Below, piece by piece: positions 53,059-53,280 of a stretch of DNA of 53,280 bases (the stretch's first letter is position 1; each line of letters starts with the position of its first letter). The notes below the pieces were generated by a model. That model was not told the DNA's origin. It saw only the letters and a list, made by a program, of their open reading frames with translations, and did no database searches. The stretch is from Alistipes sp. (GTDB lineage: Bacteria > Bacteroidota > Bacteroidia > Bacteroidales > Rikenellaceae), in NCBI GenBank assembly GCA_017629145.1, contig JAGBXR010000010.1, forward strand, positions 1-53,280. Reading direction: 5' to 3'. Both the position numbers and the translations under genes were made by a program.

Positions 53059-53280
53059 ATGATCTCTAGCAAGATGATGATTGAAGCAATGGATAAGCTC
53101 GCTAAATGGCGCAAACTGTTTTGGTCGGAAGCGGACTTTCAATTCTCCTTAGCTCAAGTATTGTGCGATATGCTAAAGGAAAAGGATGCTAAAGCTCAAA
53201 TATTCCTAGAGCGACCTATTCCAACGGTAACGGATGACACGAAAGTTAAAAGGAGAAATAGATATATAGATATTCTAATC
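53059..53280 (+). CDS. Unknown protein, possibly nuclease-like (cut by window edge)
   Basis: The first 74 codons of an open frame from the ATG at 53059 that runs off the window. The part seen has a helical start (MIEAMDKLAKWRKLFWSEAD), then FSLAQVLCDML, a glutamate in FLERPIP, and RRNRYIDILI. A Glu in an early helix followed by a hydrophobic strand with Asp is the pattern of PD-(D/E)XK nucleases, but the E-x-K part would be outside the window. Treat the function as unknown. Confidence 0.5.
   Translation, partial: MISSKMMIEAMDKLAKWRKLFWSEADFQFSLAQVLCDMLKEKDAKAQIFLERPIPTVTDDTKVKRRNRYIDILI

Overview
The window looks like chromosomal DNA of a gut Bacteroidales bacterium. Rikenellaceae (Alistipes-like) is my best guess, made from gene content and protein style rather than from any search. 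Evidence for the phylum: many Bacteroidetes -7 boxes (TAnnTTTG) upstream of genes, few Shine-Dalgarno sequences, lipoproteins with acidic surface-export signals after the cysteine, and families largely confined to Bacteroidetes (DUF4493, PCMD, DUF4834, GT3 glycogen synthase).

Layout. 0-7.3 kb is housekeeping: the 5' part of rpsA, a small lipoprotein, alkaline phosphatase, uracil-DNA glycosylase, an AraC regulator, and a murA-tdk-tsaC-thioesterase operon. 7.5-17.2 kb is alpha-glucan metabolism: a large GH13 lipoprotein, a long-chain acyl-CoA synthetase, and a giant protein joining glycogen synthase (GT3) to alpha-glucan phosphorylase (GT35). 17.4-23.0 kb is a sulfate uptake and PAPS operon (SLC13 permease, cysC, cysD, cysN) ending in a sulfotransferase gene. 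23.0-25.7 kb holds rnpB, tRNA-Leu(CAG), lspA, a Xer recombinase and hpf. 25.7-26.1 kb is a repeat-rich gap with a two-armed array of 9-nt repeats. 26.1-35.6 kb has gapA, an Mla-type ABC pair with a DUF4834 gene, a CE1-type esterase, a metallophosphoesterase, an alpha/beta hydrolase, glnS, an outer-membrane protein and a SpoU methyltransferase.

35.9-47.2 kb is one long run of co-directional genes: a fimbrillin-like lipoprotein, three DUF4493-type lipoproteins (the last with a PCMD domain), two related beta-barrel proteins, a PCMD lipoprotein and a HAD phosphatase. It reads as an undescribed cell-surface system. One barrel gene carries a near-identical 240-bp tandem duplication.

48.5-53.3 kb is accessory. 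Two 102-bp copies of the 3' end of a GGGtGRT-family gene, differing at three synonymous sites, flank a module with an S24-type repressor (Ser/Arg instead of Ser/Lys), a divergent sigma-54 activator with a degenerate receiver and no DNA-binding domain, and an unknown helical protein. To the right of the second copy are AT-rich orphan genes and the start of a possible nuclease. I read the copies as attachment-site-like scars of repeated insertion into one gene's 3' end. This module and the surface operon are the best candidates for new biology.
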